Source: Deltaproteobacteria bacterium (GTDB lineage: Bacteria; Myxococcota; Myxococcia; Myxococcales; 40CM-4-68-19). Taken from it: a stretch of DNA of 9,401 bases. Position 1 is the stretch's first letter; every line of letters begins with the position of its first letter. This document shows, one piece after another, positions 1 to 7,466 of this stretch. The translations under genes and the position numbers were made by a program. A model generated the notes under the pieces. It was not told where the DNA came from. It ran no database searches and was given only the letters and a program-made list of their open reading frames with translations. The DNA lies in contig VBLM01000524.1 of NCBI GenBank assembly GCA_005879095.1, forward strand, positions 1-9,401, in the 5' to 3' direction.

Positions 1-1226
<1,226 letters not shown>

Positions 1227-1242
1227 ATTGACCCCGAGAGCT

Positions 1243-1812
1243 TCAACCGACGCGCGTCAGATACTCGCCTGTCCGGGTATCGATCTTCAAGAGATCGCCT
1301 TCGTTGATGAACAGAGGCACGTTCAGCGTATAGCCGGTCTCCAGCGTGGCCGGCTTCAGCGCGCCGGAGACGGTGTCGCCGCGCACGCCCGGATCGCACT
1401 TCTTCACCCGCAGCTCGACCGCGTTGGGCAGATCCACCGAGATGGCCCGCCCGTTCCAGAACAGCACCGAGGCGTCCATGTTCTCCTTGAGGAAGTTCTT
1501 CGCCTCGCCGAGCCCCTTCTCGTCGATGTGGCTCTGTTCGTAGTTCTTCGAATCCATGAAGACGTAGTGATCGCCCTCTTTGTAGAGGTACTGCATCTTC
1601 TTTTCCTCGATGTCGGGGCGGCCGACCTTCTCGCCGGACTTGAAGTTCGTCTCGCGGACGCGCCCGGAGATGAGCGACTTGTAGCGGGTGCGGACGAAGG
1701 CCGAGCCTTTCCCGGGCTTGACGTGCTGGAATTCCACGATCACGAACGGCTCATTGTCGATGAGGATCTTGAGCCCGTTGCGGAATTCGCTGGTGTCGAT
1801 CACGTCGGCCAT
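1243..1812 (-). CDS. efp: Translation elongation factor P (189 aa)
   Basis: EF-P binds between the P and E sites of the ribosome and promotes peptide-bond formation at polyproline stretches. The protein opens MADVIDTSEFRNGLKILID and has the KOW-like domain I, whose tip loop reads HVKPGKGSAF; the tip lysine is K35, the position that is modified in many bacteria. The C-terminal OB domain ends in DTRTGEYLTRVG, nearly identical to the family consensus. The length (189) is normal. I chose ATG at 1812 over the in-frame GTG at 1818 because a GAGGAG Shine-Dalgarno sits 5 bases before the ATG and would overlap the GTG. accB follows after 16 bases. A palindromic element lies upstream and may set this block apart from the pil operon. 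The modification enzyme is not in the window. Confidence 0.96.
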   Translation of the reverse strand: MADVIDTSEFRNGLKILIDNEPFVIVEFQHVKPGKGSAFVRTRYKSLISGRVRETNFKSGEKVGRPDIEEKKMQYLYKEGDHYVFMDSKNYEQSHIDEKGLGEAKNFLKENMDASVLFWNGRAISVDLPNAVELRVKKCDPGVRGDTVSGALKPATLETGYTLNVPLFINEGDLLKIDTRTGEYLTRVG

Positions 1813-1817
1813 GGCCA

Positions 1818-1823
1818 CTCCTC
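1818..1823 (-). promoter_or_regulatory. Ribosome binding site of efp
   Basis: GAGGAG is read on the minus strand with a 5-base spacer to the ATG at 1810-1812. It rules out the upstream GTG (1816-1818), whose first base falls inside the Shine-Dalgarno itself. Confidence 0.8.
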
Positions 1824-1864
1824 GAAGGGGCGCGACGATTTACAACAACCACACTGCAAAATCC

Positions 1865-1935
1865 ACCACAGAGGCACAGAGAGCACAGAGGTTTGTTTTA
1901 CAAAAAGATCTCTGTGCCCTCTGTGCCTCTGTGGT
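1865..1935. repeat. REP-like palindromic element (26-bp arms, 19-nt loop)
   Basis: The left arm (1865-1890) and right arm (1910-1935) are inverted copies of a 26-base sequence with a single mismatch (1882 against 1918). In minus-strand RNA that pair is G-U, so the transcript can form an uninterrupted 26-bp stem. Each arm is itself built from three copies of CACAGAG at 8-9-base steps (1867, 1875 and 1884 on the left, complemented on the right). The 19-base AT-rich loop can partly pair as well. The composition (CACAGAG, poly-T loop) differs sharply from the flanking GC-rich genes. Similar CCACAGAGGCACAGAG palindromes are, as I recall, scattered between genes in many unrelated bacteria and generate false peptides such as HHRGTE. 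It lies between the roadblock gene and efp and could act as a transcript boundary, but only four T residues follow the stem on the minus strand. Confidence 0.9.
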
Positions 1936-1946
1936 CCGGTTTGGAC

Positions 1947-2309
1947 TTAAAGTTGCGCAGCGAGCTTCGGGCTGGCTACCCGCAGCTCGTAGCGCGCGCG
2001 GCCGACGTTGCCGTCGGGCGAGAGGGTCAACATGACGAAATAGTCCGAGGTGAGCGTGCGCGCGACCGCCACCATCTTCTCGGTCCGGATCGAGACCTCG
2101 CTCGCCTTGCCCATCTGCAGGGTCTCGGCCGCCTGCCGCACCTGCGAGATGATCCCCGAGTACTCGACCAGCAGCGTGGCGAGCTCGATCCCCTCTGGCG
2201 GATGGTTCTCATGGGTCTCGATGGGAATCCCGTCGAAACCCATCACGCTGGCGGCAAACGAGCCGTCGACCTTGCCGCAGATTTGCTCGAGATCCTCTTT
2301 GAAACCCAT
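1947..2309 (-). CDS. Roadblock/LC7 domain protein, MglB-like (120 aa)
   Basis: The 120-residue protein is a single roadblock/LC7 domain: an N-terminal helix (MGFKEDLEQICGKV), a first strand pair ending in VMGFDGIPIETH, a long central helix (about 41-66, IELATLLVEYSGIISQVRQA), strands at about 68-97 (SEVSIRTEKMVAVARTL, then YFVMLTL), and a C-terminal helix. Family members dimerise and bind small Ras-like GTPases; MglB of Myxococcus is the GTPase-activating partner of MglA in polarity and T4P motility. No GTPase gene is visible here. The ATG follows directly on the stop of the TPR gene (TAGATG), so translation is probably coupled. Domain assignment is from fold pattern and motif. A direct role in pilus polarity is inferred from position; it is shorter than MglB (about 160 residues), so I give no symbol. 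Confidence 0.87.
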   Translation of the reverse strand: MGFKEDLEQICGKVDGSFAASVMGFDGIPIETHENHPPEGIELATLLVEYSGIISQVRQAAETLQMGKASEVSIRTEKMVAVARTLTSDYFVMLTLSPDGNVGRARYELRVASPKLAAQL

Positions 2310-2504
2310 CTAGTCTTTCCCTCGACGGCTTTGTACGCGCTCCAGCAGCCGCTGCAGCACTTCGATCCCCGGCCCCGACGAGGGCAGCTCCGAAAGCCTC
2401 TTCACCGCCTGCGCGTCGCCCTGCTCCGCCAGCCGCCGATAGATCTCGCGCGCCCGGCCGATCAGACCCTGCTTGACGTACAGCTCGGCCAACGTCGCCG
2501 TCAC
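2310..2504 (-). CDS. Small single-TPR protein (64 aa)
   Basis: This short protein contains one recognisable tetratricopeptide unit at about residues 3-33 (TLAELYVKQGLIGRAREIYR, with the expected small residues and aromatic positions), then a linker with SSGPG and a basic amphipathic helix (IEVLQRLLERVQSRR). It has no signal peptide or membrane segment and is predicted cytoplasmic. The start is GTG at 2502-2504 with only a weak upstream GTAGGT element. It begins 33 bases after the lipoprotein stop, and its own stop abuts the roadblock start (TAGATG). A single TPR is too small to form a superhelix, so it may be an adaptor for the roadblock protein or a remnant of a longer TPR gene. That it is translated is supported by the abutting start and stop and the TPR pattern; the function is unknown. 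Confidence 0.72.
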   Translation of the reverse strand: MTATLAELYVKQGLIGRAREIYRRLAEQGDAQAVKRLSELPSSGPGIEVLQRLLERVQSRRGKD

Positions 2505-2524
2505 GCTGGTGAACCTACCGGATC

Positions 2525-2538
2525 GCCGCCGCGGCGGC
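2525..2538. repeat. Perfect 14-base palindrome after the lipoprotein stop
   Basis: GCCGCCGCGGCGGC begins at the last base of the lipoprotein stop codon and lies in the 33-base gap before the TPR gene. It could fold only with loss of central pairs, and no T-run follows, so it is not a convincing terminator. In DNA this GC-rich it may be chance. Confidence 0.35.
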
Positions 2539-3107
2539 TACAGGCACGGACTTCCACAGCCGGTCGAGGTGCAGATCTCGAAGAGGAACTCGCGCTCGGA
2601 GGTGTGCACCGTCGACCCATCGACCAGCTTGCCCTCGACATGGAAGGTGGTCCGAATGATGGTGCCCGCCGCCAGGCCTGCAGGCAGGGTGCCGGCCGGC
2701 AACAAGTGCATGAGCACCGGCGCGCTGGTACCGCTCGGTACCTCGGCACCGGCGGCTGGAACGATCTTCTCGCCGATCGAGGCGCCGCCGCCGATGACCT
2801 CGTAGTCGACCACGGCCTGGTGAGGCAGGAAGGTCGCCGCATCGGTCCGCAGAGTCGGGTTCACCGCCGTCGTCGGGAGGATCGTGTTCGACACCACCGC
2901 GCCGACGTTGCCGGTGTTCTCGACCGGGTTGTACGGGAGGAAATCGATCTCCGTCGAGCCAGGGTCGAACGTACAGAGCGCCGGAGCACTGGTAGTGGCG
3001 GCCGTTAGCGTGCCGGAAATCACCTTGGTGATCAGCAGCGAAGGGTTGCCCTTGATCTTGCAGCCGGCGGCCGCGAGGGCCAGGAGAATGGCGATGCGGG
3101 TCTTCAT
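2538..3107 (-). CDS. Uncharacterised lipoprotein encoded directly after pilQ (189 aa)
   Basis: I do not recognise the family. The N-terminus (MKTRIAILLALAAAGC) is a lipoprotein signal peptide with the lipidated cysteine at C16; the lipobox (AAGC) lacks the common leucine at -3, which is tolerated in some high-GC bacteria. The mature part is rich in Thr, Ala, Gly and Val with beta-strand-like stretches (STEIDFLPYN, AVVDYEVIGG, TTFHVEGKLVDGSTVHTSER), suggesting a beta-sandwich. Four further cysteines occur, C45 and the tail cluster C179, C184 and C188 (EICTSTGCGSPC), so disulfides are plausible in the periplasm. The ATG is chosen because an AGGAGG with a 9-base spacer overlaps the pilQ stop. 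It is therefore almost certainly translated with pilQ, and a role in secretin assembly or anchoring is a reasonable inference. It has no TPRs, so it is not a Tgl or PilF type pilotin. Confidence 0.85.
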   Translation of the reverse strand: MKTRIAILLALAAAGCKIKGNPSLLITKVISGTLTAATTSAPALCTFDPGSTEIDFLPYNPVENTGNVGAVVSNTILPTTAVNPTLRTDAATFLPHQAVVDYEVIGGGASIGEKIVPAAGAEVPSGTSAPVLMHLLPAGTLPAGLAAGTIIRTTFHVEGKLVDGSTVHTSEREFLFEICTSTGCGSPCL

Positions 3108-3116
3108 GGCTCGTGG

Positions 3117-3122
3117 CCTCCT
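3117..3122 (-). promoter_or_regulatory. Ribosome binding site of the post-pilQ lipoprotein, overlapping the pilQ stop
   Basis: AGGAGG on the minus strand shares bases 3121-3122 with the pilQ TAG stop and stands 9 bases before the ATG at 3105-3107. It fixes the lipoprotein start and ties its translation to pilQ. Confidence 0.75.
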
Positions 3123-5682
3123 ACTGCTTGCCTTCGTCGCCCGCGCCGGGCGCGGCAGCGACGACGGATTGCGAACGGTTGACGATCCGGGGCGTGATGA
3201 AGATGAGCAGCTCGGTGCGGTCGTCGGAGATGGCTTTCTTCTTGAACAGCCAGCCGAGCACCGGGATCTTGGAGAGCACCGGGACCTCGTTCCACGCCTC
3301 CGCGTTGCGGCGGGTGTAGATGCCGCCGATGACGGTCGTTTCGGCGTCGCGCACCAGCACCTCGGTCTTCGCTTCACGCCGCGTGATCGAGGGCTGGCCG
3401 TTGGAGCCGGTGAGGCCCGGGTTGGGCTGGTTGTTGCTGGCGTTGATCTTCATCTGCACCGAGCCTTCCTGCGTCACGTGCGGCGTGACGCGCAGCTCGA
3501 GGCGCGCTTCGATGAAGGTGGTGGACACGCCCGCCGCGCTGGTCTGCGAGAACGGGATGCTGACGCCCTGGCTGATGCTGGCGTCGATGTTGTCCACCGT
3601 GACCACCCGCGGCGAGCTGATGGTCTTGATGGTGCCGCTGTTCTCCGCCGCGGAAAGGCGCAGGCTCAGGTTGGCCGCGCCGCCCGCGCTGCCGAAGACG
3701 AAGCCGAGGCCGGCGCCGTTGTTCAAGCCGATCGGCGCGGGCATGTTGACGGCGAAGTTCGGGGTGGTAATGCCGGTCAGGCCGGCCAGCGGAGCGCTGG
3801 GGTCGTCGGCCGCGCCGGCCACCGAGAGGATATTGGGAAAGACGAGGCCGGTCGGGTTGCCGAACGTCGGCGCCAGCGAGATGTTGCCGCCCCACTGGAT
3901 GCCGGCGCTGCGCGAGAAGCTGGTCGAGGCTTCGACGATGCGCGCCTCGATCAGCACTTCCGGCGTCTGCGTGTCGAGGTTGCGGACGATGCCCTCGGCG
4001 CGCAGCAACGCCTCCTGCACGTCCTTGACGATCAGCGTGTTGGTGCGGGTGTCCACCGAGACCGTGCCGCGGTCGGTGAGGGCGTCCTTGATCTGCGCGG
4101 TGAGCGCGTCGGCCTTGGCGTAGTTGACCGGAATCAGGCGCACTTTGAGCGGCTCGGTGGCCTGCCGGTTCTTGTACGCTTCCGCCGCCGAGCGCTGCTC
4201 GTTGCGCAGGGTCTCGATCGGCGCGACGCGGATGATGTTGCCGATCTCCTCGCGTCCCAGGCCCTTCGACTTGAGGATGATGTCGAGCGCCTGGTCCCAA
4301 GGGACGTTGCGCAGCTTGATGGTCACCGTGCCGTGCACGTCGTCGGCGACGATGATGTTCTTCTTGCTGATCTCGGCGATGGCGCCGAGCAGGTTCTTGA
4401 TGTCGATGTCCTTGACGTTGAAGTCGACCTTCCGGCCGGTGTACTGGCTGGCGTCGTAGACGGTCCCGGATGCCTGGTTGGCCTTGGCGTCCGAGGCCAT
4501 CGCGGCGGCGCGTGGCGCGGGCGTCGTGGCAGCCTGCTGGGCCACCGGCTTGGGCCCGGTGAACTTCCAGATCAAGGTGCCCTTCATCGCCGACATCTCG
4601 TCCGGCGTGCCGGCCGCCTTGGTCGCGACCACCTTCACCTCGCCGGGCGCGTTGGGGACCCGGTAGCTGGAGAGCTGCGAGACCGGCCCGCCCAGCGCCT
4701 TCGCGTCCAGATTCCGCTCGAGCTGCTCGGGCAACAGCGCCCCGTGCAACGTCAGGACCGACGTCGTCGCATCCGGACGCGCAATCTCGAATCGCACGCT
4801 GTCCTCGAGTGCGACCAGGACTTCGGTGCGCCCGTCGATCGCGCGCATGTCGACCGCGCGGATCGGAACCAGCGCCGGGATCGGGGCGACTGCGGGCTTC
4901 GGCTCCGCGGGCCGCACTGCCGCTACTTCCACCTTCGGCGCAAGCTTCGGCTCGCCGACCGTCACCGTAAGGCCGTCGGTCTGACGCGTGATCTCGTACT
5001 TCGGCATCTTCTCGCCATCGCCGTCGACGACGACGCGCATGCCGTCTTCATGCTTCGCAAACCGGACGCCCTTCACGGTAGCCGCGCCCTGCGCCTTGCC
5101 GGCCTTACCCGAGATCCCGTGTAGATCGACCGCCAGCCGCCCCGGATTCTGGAGCTCGGTCAGCGTAAAGGAAGCGACTTCGCCGTCCGCGGCCAGCCGA
5201 ACCATTGCGGCGCCGTCAGCCGCCGCCACCTTCACGCCGGTCAGCTTGTGCGCCGGATTCTTCACCCGCTGCGCGTCGTCGCGCGAGAGGACCACGTTCG
5301 GATCGGATGCCCCTGCCATCTCACCGACGGTCAATACGAGGTCGTTTCCACTCGCCGACACGTCGTACTTGGCGTCCTTCTCCAGCGCGACCACGATCCG
5401 GCCGACGCGGCTCTGGCCCTCGTCGAACTGCGCCGCGCTGACGCTGGCGATGCCGCCGCGATGGACGTCCATCGGCTTGGCGGCCGCCGTCACGTCGCCG
5501 CCGTTGAGGTCGATGACGACCCGCGGCGGCCCGGACAGCTTGAAGGCGGTGAACTCCGGCTTGGCGCTGGCATGGATCACCAGCCTGCCGCCCTGGTCCT
5601 CGAGCGAGGTGACCTGGACGGCCGCGCGCGCAGGCGCTGCCGCGAGCAAGGCCGCGGCGAGTGCGAGGAAGTGGCTGGGCAT
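3121..5682 (-). CDS. pilQ: Type IV pilus secretin PilQ (853 aa)
   Basis: PilQ forms the outer-membrane gate through which the pilus fibre passes. The signal peptide (1-20, cleaved near APARA/A) is followed by an AMIN domain at about 22-118, a second AMIN-like unit at about 146-243 and a third, weaker one at about 264-375; these bind peptidoglycan in homologues. After a Pro/Ala linker come the N0/STN domain (417-488, VDFNVKDIDIKNLLGAIAEI), the N1 domain (511-570, KVRLIPVNYAKADALTAQIK) and the secretin core (575-833). The core has VLIEARIVEAS, the strand region around SISQGVSIPF, and the hallmark end VPVLSKIPVLGWLF then LLIFITPRIV. The length is near that of myxobacterial PilQ (about 900). The frame is open far upstream, but ATG at 5682 is right: AAGGAG sits 6 bases before it and the signal peptide begins there. 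It starts 38 bases after pilP. Confidence 0.97.
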   Translation of the reverse strand: MPSHFLALAAALLAAAPARAAVQVTSLEDQGGRLVIHASAKPEFTAFKLSGPPRVVIDLNGGDVTAAAKPMDVHRGGIASVSAAQFDEGQSRVGRIVVALEKDAKYDVSASGNDLVLTVGEMAGASDPNVVLSRDDAQRVKNPAHKLTGVKVAAADGAAMVRLAADGEVASFTLTELQNPGRLAVDLHGISGKAGKAQGAATVKGVRFAKHEDGMRVVVDGDGEKMPKYEITRQTDGLTVTVGEPKLAPKVEVAAVRPAEPKPAVAPIPALVPIRAVDMRAIDGRTEVLVALEDSVRFEIARPDATTSVLTLHGALLPEQLERNLDAKALGGPVSQLSSYRVPNAPGEVKVVATKAAGTPDEMSAMKGTLIWKFTGPKPVAQQAATTPAPRAAAMASDAKANQASGTVYDASQYTGRKVDFNVKDIDIKNLLGAIAEISKKNIIVADDVHGTVTIKLRNVPWDQALDIILKSKGLGREEIGNIIRVAPIETLRNEQRSAAEAYKNRQATEPLKVRLIPVNYAKADALTAQIKDALTDRGTVSVDTRTNTLIVKDVQEALLRAEGIVRNLDTQTPEVLIEARIVEASTSFSRSAGIQWGGNISLAPTFGNPTGLVFPNILSVAGAADDPSAPLAGLTGITTPNFAVNMPAPIGLNNGAGLGFVFGSAGGAANLSLRLSAAENSGTIKTISSPRVVTVDNIDASISQGVSIPFSQTSAAGVSTTFIEARLELRVTPHVTQEGSVQMKINASNNQPNPGLTGSNGQPSITRREAKTEVLVRDAETTVIGGIYTRRNAEAWNEVPVLSKIPVLGWLFKKKAISDDRTELLIFITPRIVNRSQSVVAAAPGAGDEGKQ

Positions 5683-5688
5683 CCGCTT

Positions 5689-5694
5689 CTCCTT
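5689..5694 (-). promoter_or_regulatory. Ribosome binding site of pilQ
   Basis: AAGGAG on the minus strand, with a 6-base spacer to the ATG at 5680-5682. It decides the pilQ start, because the reading frame stays open for more than 300 bases upstream into pilP. Confidence 0.8.
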
Positions 5695-5720
5695 CGAGGT
5701 CTCGATTGCGACGCGCACGG

Positions 5721-6293
5721 CTACTTTTCCCCTCTCGCGGGACCGAGCTGCTCGCCTTCCTGCAGCGCTCTCAGGTCCCGTTCTTCGGATTTTTCCACCG
5801 GCACCGTCAGCTTCACGTTCTGCGGATAGACGCGGCCGGTGGAGTGATCGGTGATGGTCTCGGTGACGATGACCTCGTCCCGATGGATTCCGGTGACTTT
5901 TCCGCCGTTCTGGCCGATGAAGTCGCCCAGCCGCACGGTCCAGCCGCGGTGCTCGGGGTCCTCCACCATCGCCATCGGCGTGGCGGTTCCGGTGACGGTC
6001 AAGGAGAGCTTGAGCTGGTCGAGCGACCACTTCTCGAGCGGGGTCTTGTTGCGGCCCTTGACCTCGATGTGGGTGATGCCCGTAATCGTGACCACCTGGT
6101 TCTGGAAGGGGTCGCGCTTGCCGATCGGCGAGTAGACGTAGATGTTGGTCGGCGCGATCTCCTTGACTTCCTCTTCCATCGGCTTGGGCGCCGGGGCGGC
6201 CGCGGCCACGGCCCGGCGCGGCGGCGGCGGCGGGCTTCCGCAGGCCGCGGCGAAGAGGACCGTCACGAGTGCGCTGCGCAAAAGGCGGTTCAT
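5721..6293 (-). CDS. pilP: Type IV pilus inner-membrane lipoprotein PilP (190 aa)
   Basis: PilP links the PilN/PilO complex to the N0 domain of PilQ across the periplasm. The lipoprotein signal ends in LFAAAC with C18 lipidated. It is followed at once by five prolines (21-25, all CCG codons) and a low-complexity Ala/Pro linker to about residue 40. The family motif YSPIGKRDPF at 54-63 is clear, and the beta-rich HR domain (about 95-172) contains GWTVRLGDFIGQNGGKVTGI and RVYPQNVKLTV. The length is typical (about 170-190). The ATG overlaps the pilO stop as ATGA, a 4-base overlap with no clear Shine-Dalgarno, so translation is coupled to pilO. The polyproline run makes this gene a likely EF-P-dependent target. 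Confidence 0.95.
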   Translation of the reverse strand: MNRLLRSALVTVLFAAACGSPPPPPRRAVAAAAPAPKPMEEEVKEIAPTNIYVYSPIGKRDPFQNQVVTITGITHIEVKGRNKTPLEKWSLDQLKLSLTVTGTATPMAMVEDPEHRGWTVRLGDFIGQNGGKVTGIHRDEVIVTETITDHSTGRVYPQNVKLTVPVEKSEERDLRALQEGEQLGPARGEK

Positions 6294-6907
6294 TTGGGCG
6301 CCCCGGCCCCGGCGGCGGCAGGCTTCTGCTCCGGCAGGAAGCGGAAGGTGGTGGCGACGTAGTTGGCGTTCACCTGCAGCTTGTCGTTGGCGACCTTGGC
6401 CCCGCCCATCTTGATGTTGGTGACGTTGACGATGCGGGCCAGCTTGGAGAGCGAGTCGAGGAAGACGCCGATCTCGTGGTAGTTGCCGGTCACCGACATC
6501 ACGATCGGGATCGCGGCGTAGAAGCTCTGCCGCTGCTCTCCCTGCGGGTCGATGCTGTTGATGGTCAGCCCGCTCTTGGTGCCGATCTCCGAGAGCGAGC
6601 GGATCAGATCGTCGACGTTGGCCTCGTTGGGCAGCTCGGTCAGTGCCTGCGCCAGCCGCCGCTCGAGGATCTCCTTCTCGTGCTTGAACTGGGCCAGGTT
6701 GTTGGCGATCGACTGCTTCTGGATCAGCTCGTCCTCCAGCTGCCGCAGGGTGGCCTGCCGCTGGTTGATCTGGGTCTGCATCGGATCGACGAAGAAGTAC
6801 CAGTTGGCCGCGGTGAGGGCGACGATCACGGCCGCCACCACGCCGACCTTCTGGCCGACGGGGGCCTTGTTGACCGCGTTGAGGATGTCCTGTCCGGTGA
6901 GCGCCAT
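6290..6907 (-). CDS. pilO: Type IV pilus alignment protein PilO (205 aa)
   Basis: PilO is a bitopic inner-membrane protein that pairs with PilN through periplasmic coiled coils. A short cytoplasmic N-terminus is followed by one transmembrane helix (21-39, VGVVAAVIVALTAANWYFF), a coiled coil (about 42-92, QINQRQATLRQLEDELIQKQ), and a ferredoxin-like domain (about 98-195) with SGLTINSIDP and the family segment VTGNYHEIGVFLDSLSKLAR at 139-158. The C-terminal tail is Ala/Pro-rich (EQKPAAAGAGAPK). The ATG follows the pilN stop by 9 bases, with AGAGGA close to that stop; the 3' end overlaps pilP by 4 bases. Length and order match the standard pilMNOPQ operon. Confidence 0.96.
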   Translation of the reverse strand: MALTGQDILNAVNKAPVGQKVGVVAAVIVALTAANWYFFVDPMQTQINQRQATLRQLEDELIQKQSIANNLAQFKHEKEILERRLAQALTELPNEANVDDLIRSLSEIGTKSGLTINSIDPQGEQRQSFYAAIPIVMSVTGNYHEIGVFLDSLSKLARIVNVTNIKMGGAKVANDKLQVNANYVATTFRFLPEQKPAAAGAGAPK

Positions 6908-6916
6908 GGATTCCTC

Positions 6917-7453
6917 TTACGCGGAGTACGAGGCGTTGCAGGTGACGACCCAGTCGACTACGCCGTCGGCCCGCTGGTGCGCCGTCTTGATGGTGATGTT
7001 GGTGAAGTGGACCGACGCCTTGAGCTTCTTGGAAAAGGTCGAGAGATCCTCGTAGGCGGCCGCCTGCCCGGTCATGGTGACGTTGCCGCCCTGCTCGGCG
7101 TAATCGGTCAGCCACACCCGCTGCGGGATGACGGTGGCCAGCTCGTCCATCACCTTGACCGGCCCGGTCCGGCCTTTCTTCAGGGTATCGAGGATCTTGA
7201 GCTTGTCCTCCAGCGCCTTCTTGTCGTCCTTGATCGACTTGACCTCGCCGATGGTCTTTTCCAGCTGGGCGATCTCGGTCCGGGTCTGGGCGATGCGCTG
7301 ATCGAGAGCCGTCAGCTCGGATTCGACCTTGCCGTACCAGAACCAGTTGCCGAAGGCCGCCAGCACCAGCAGCAGCCCGAACAGCACGATCTGCTGCCGG
7401 CCGAATTCGCGCTTCTTCGCGGCGCGAACGGGGAGGAGGTTGATCTTGATCAT
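6917..7453 (-). CDS. pilN: Type IV pilus alignment protein PilN (178 aa)
   Basis: PilN is the inner-membrane partner of PilO, and its short cytoplasmic tail docks into PilM. That tail motif is present at the very start (MIKINLLPVR), followed by basic residues, one transmembrane helix (about 21-40, QIVLFGLLLVLAAFGNWFWY), a periplasmic coiled coil (about 42-92, LTALDQRIAQTRTEIAQLEK), and a ferredoxin-like domain (96-178) with VIPQRVWLTDY and VTMTGQAAAYEDLSTFSKKL. The length is usual for the family. The ATG is preceded by GGAGG with an 8-base spacer, and the G-run begins immediately after the pilM stop (TGAGGAGG), so the two genes are tightly joined. Confidence 0.96.
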   Translation of the reverse strand: MIKINLLPVRAAKKREFGRQQIVLFGLLLVLAAFGNWFWYGKVESELTALDQRIAQTRTEIAQLEKTIGEVKSIKDDKKALEDKLKILDTLKKGRTGPVKVMDELATVIPQRVWLTDYAEQGGNVTMTGQAAAYEDLSTFSKKLKASVHFTNITIKTAHQRADGVVDWVVTCNASYSA

Positions 7454-7466
7454 CGTGCGTGCCTCC

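Noticed and set aside
1865..1935. CRISPR array or transposon end
   Set aside because: The CACAGAG units are 8-9-base steps within one palindrome with no spacers, and no transposase or target duplication is visible.
1893..3008. Plus-strand frame of 371 codons starting inside the palindrome
   Set aside because: It starts in the repeat loop and runs antisense to the roadblock, TPR and lipoprotein genes; its composition is that of a shadow frame.
2884..5124. Plus-strand open frame of 746 codons antisense to pilQ and the lipoprotein gene
   Set aside because: Its translation is an Arg/Asp/Gly/Val-rich repetitive composition typical of the antisense frame of GC-rich genes, with no recognisable domain; it covers a secure pilQ.
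5683..6030. N-terminal extension of PilQ to 969 residues
   Set aside because: It would overlap pilP out of frame. The signal peptide and AAGGAG ribosome binding site place the start at 5682.
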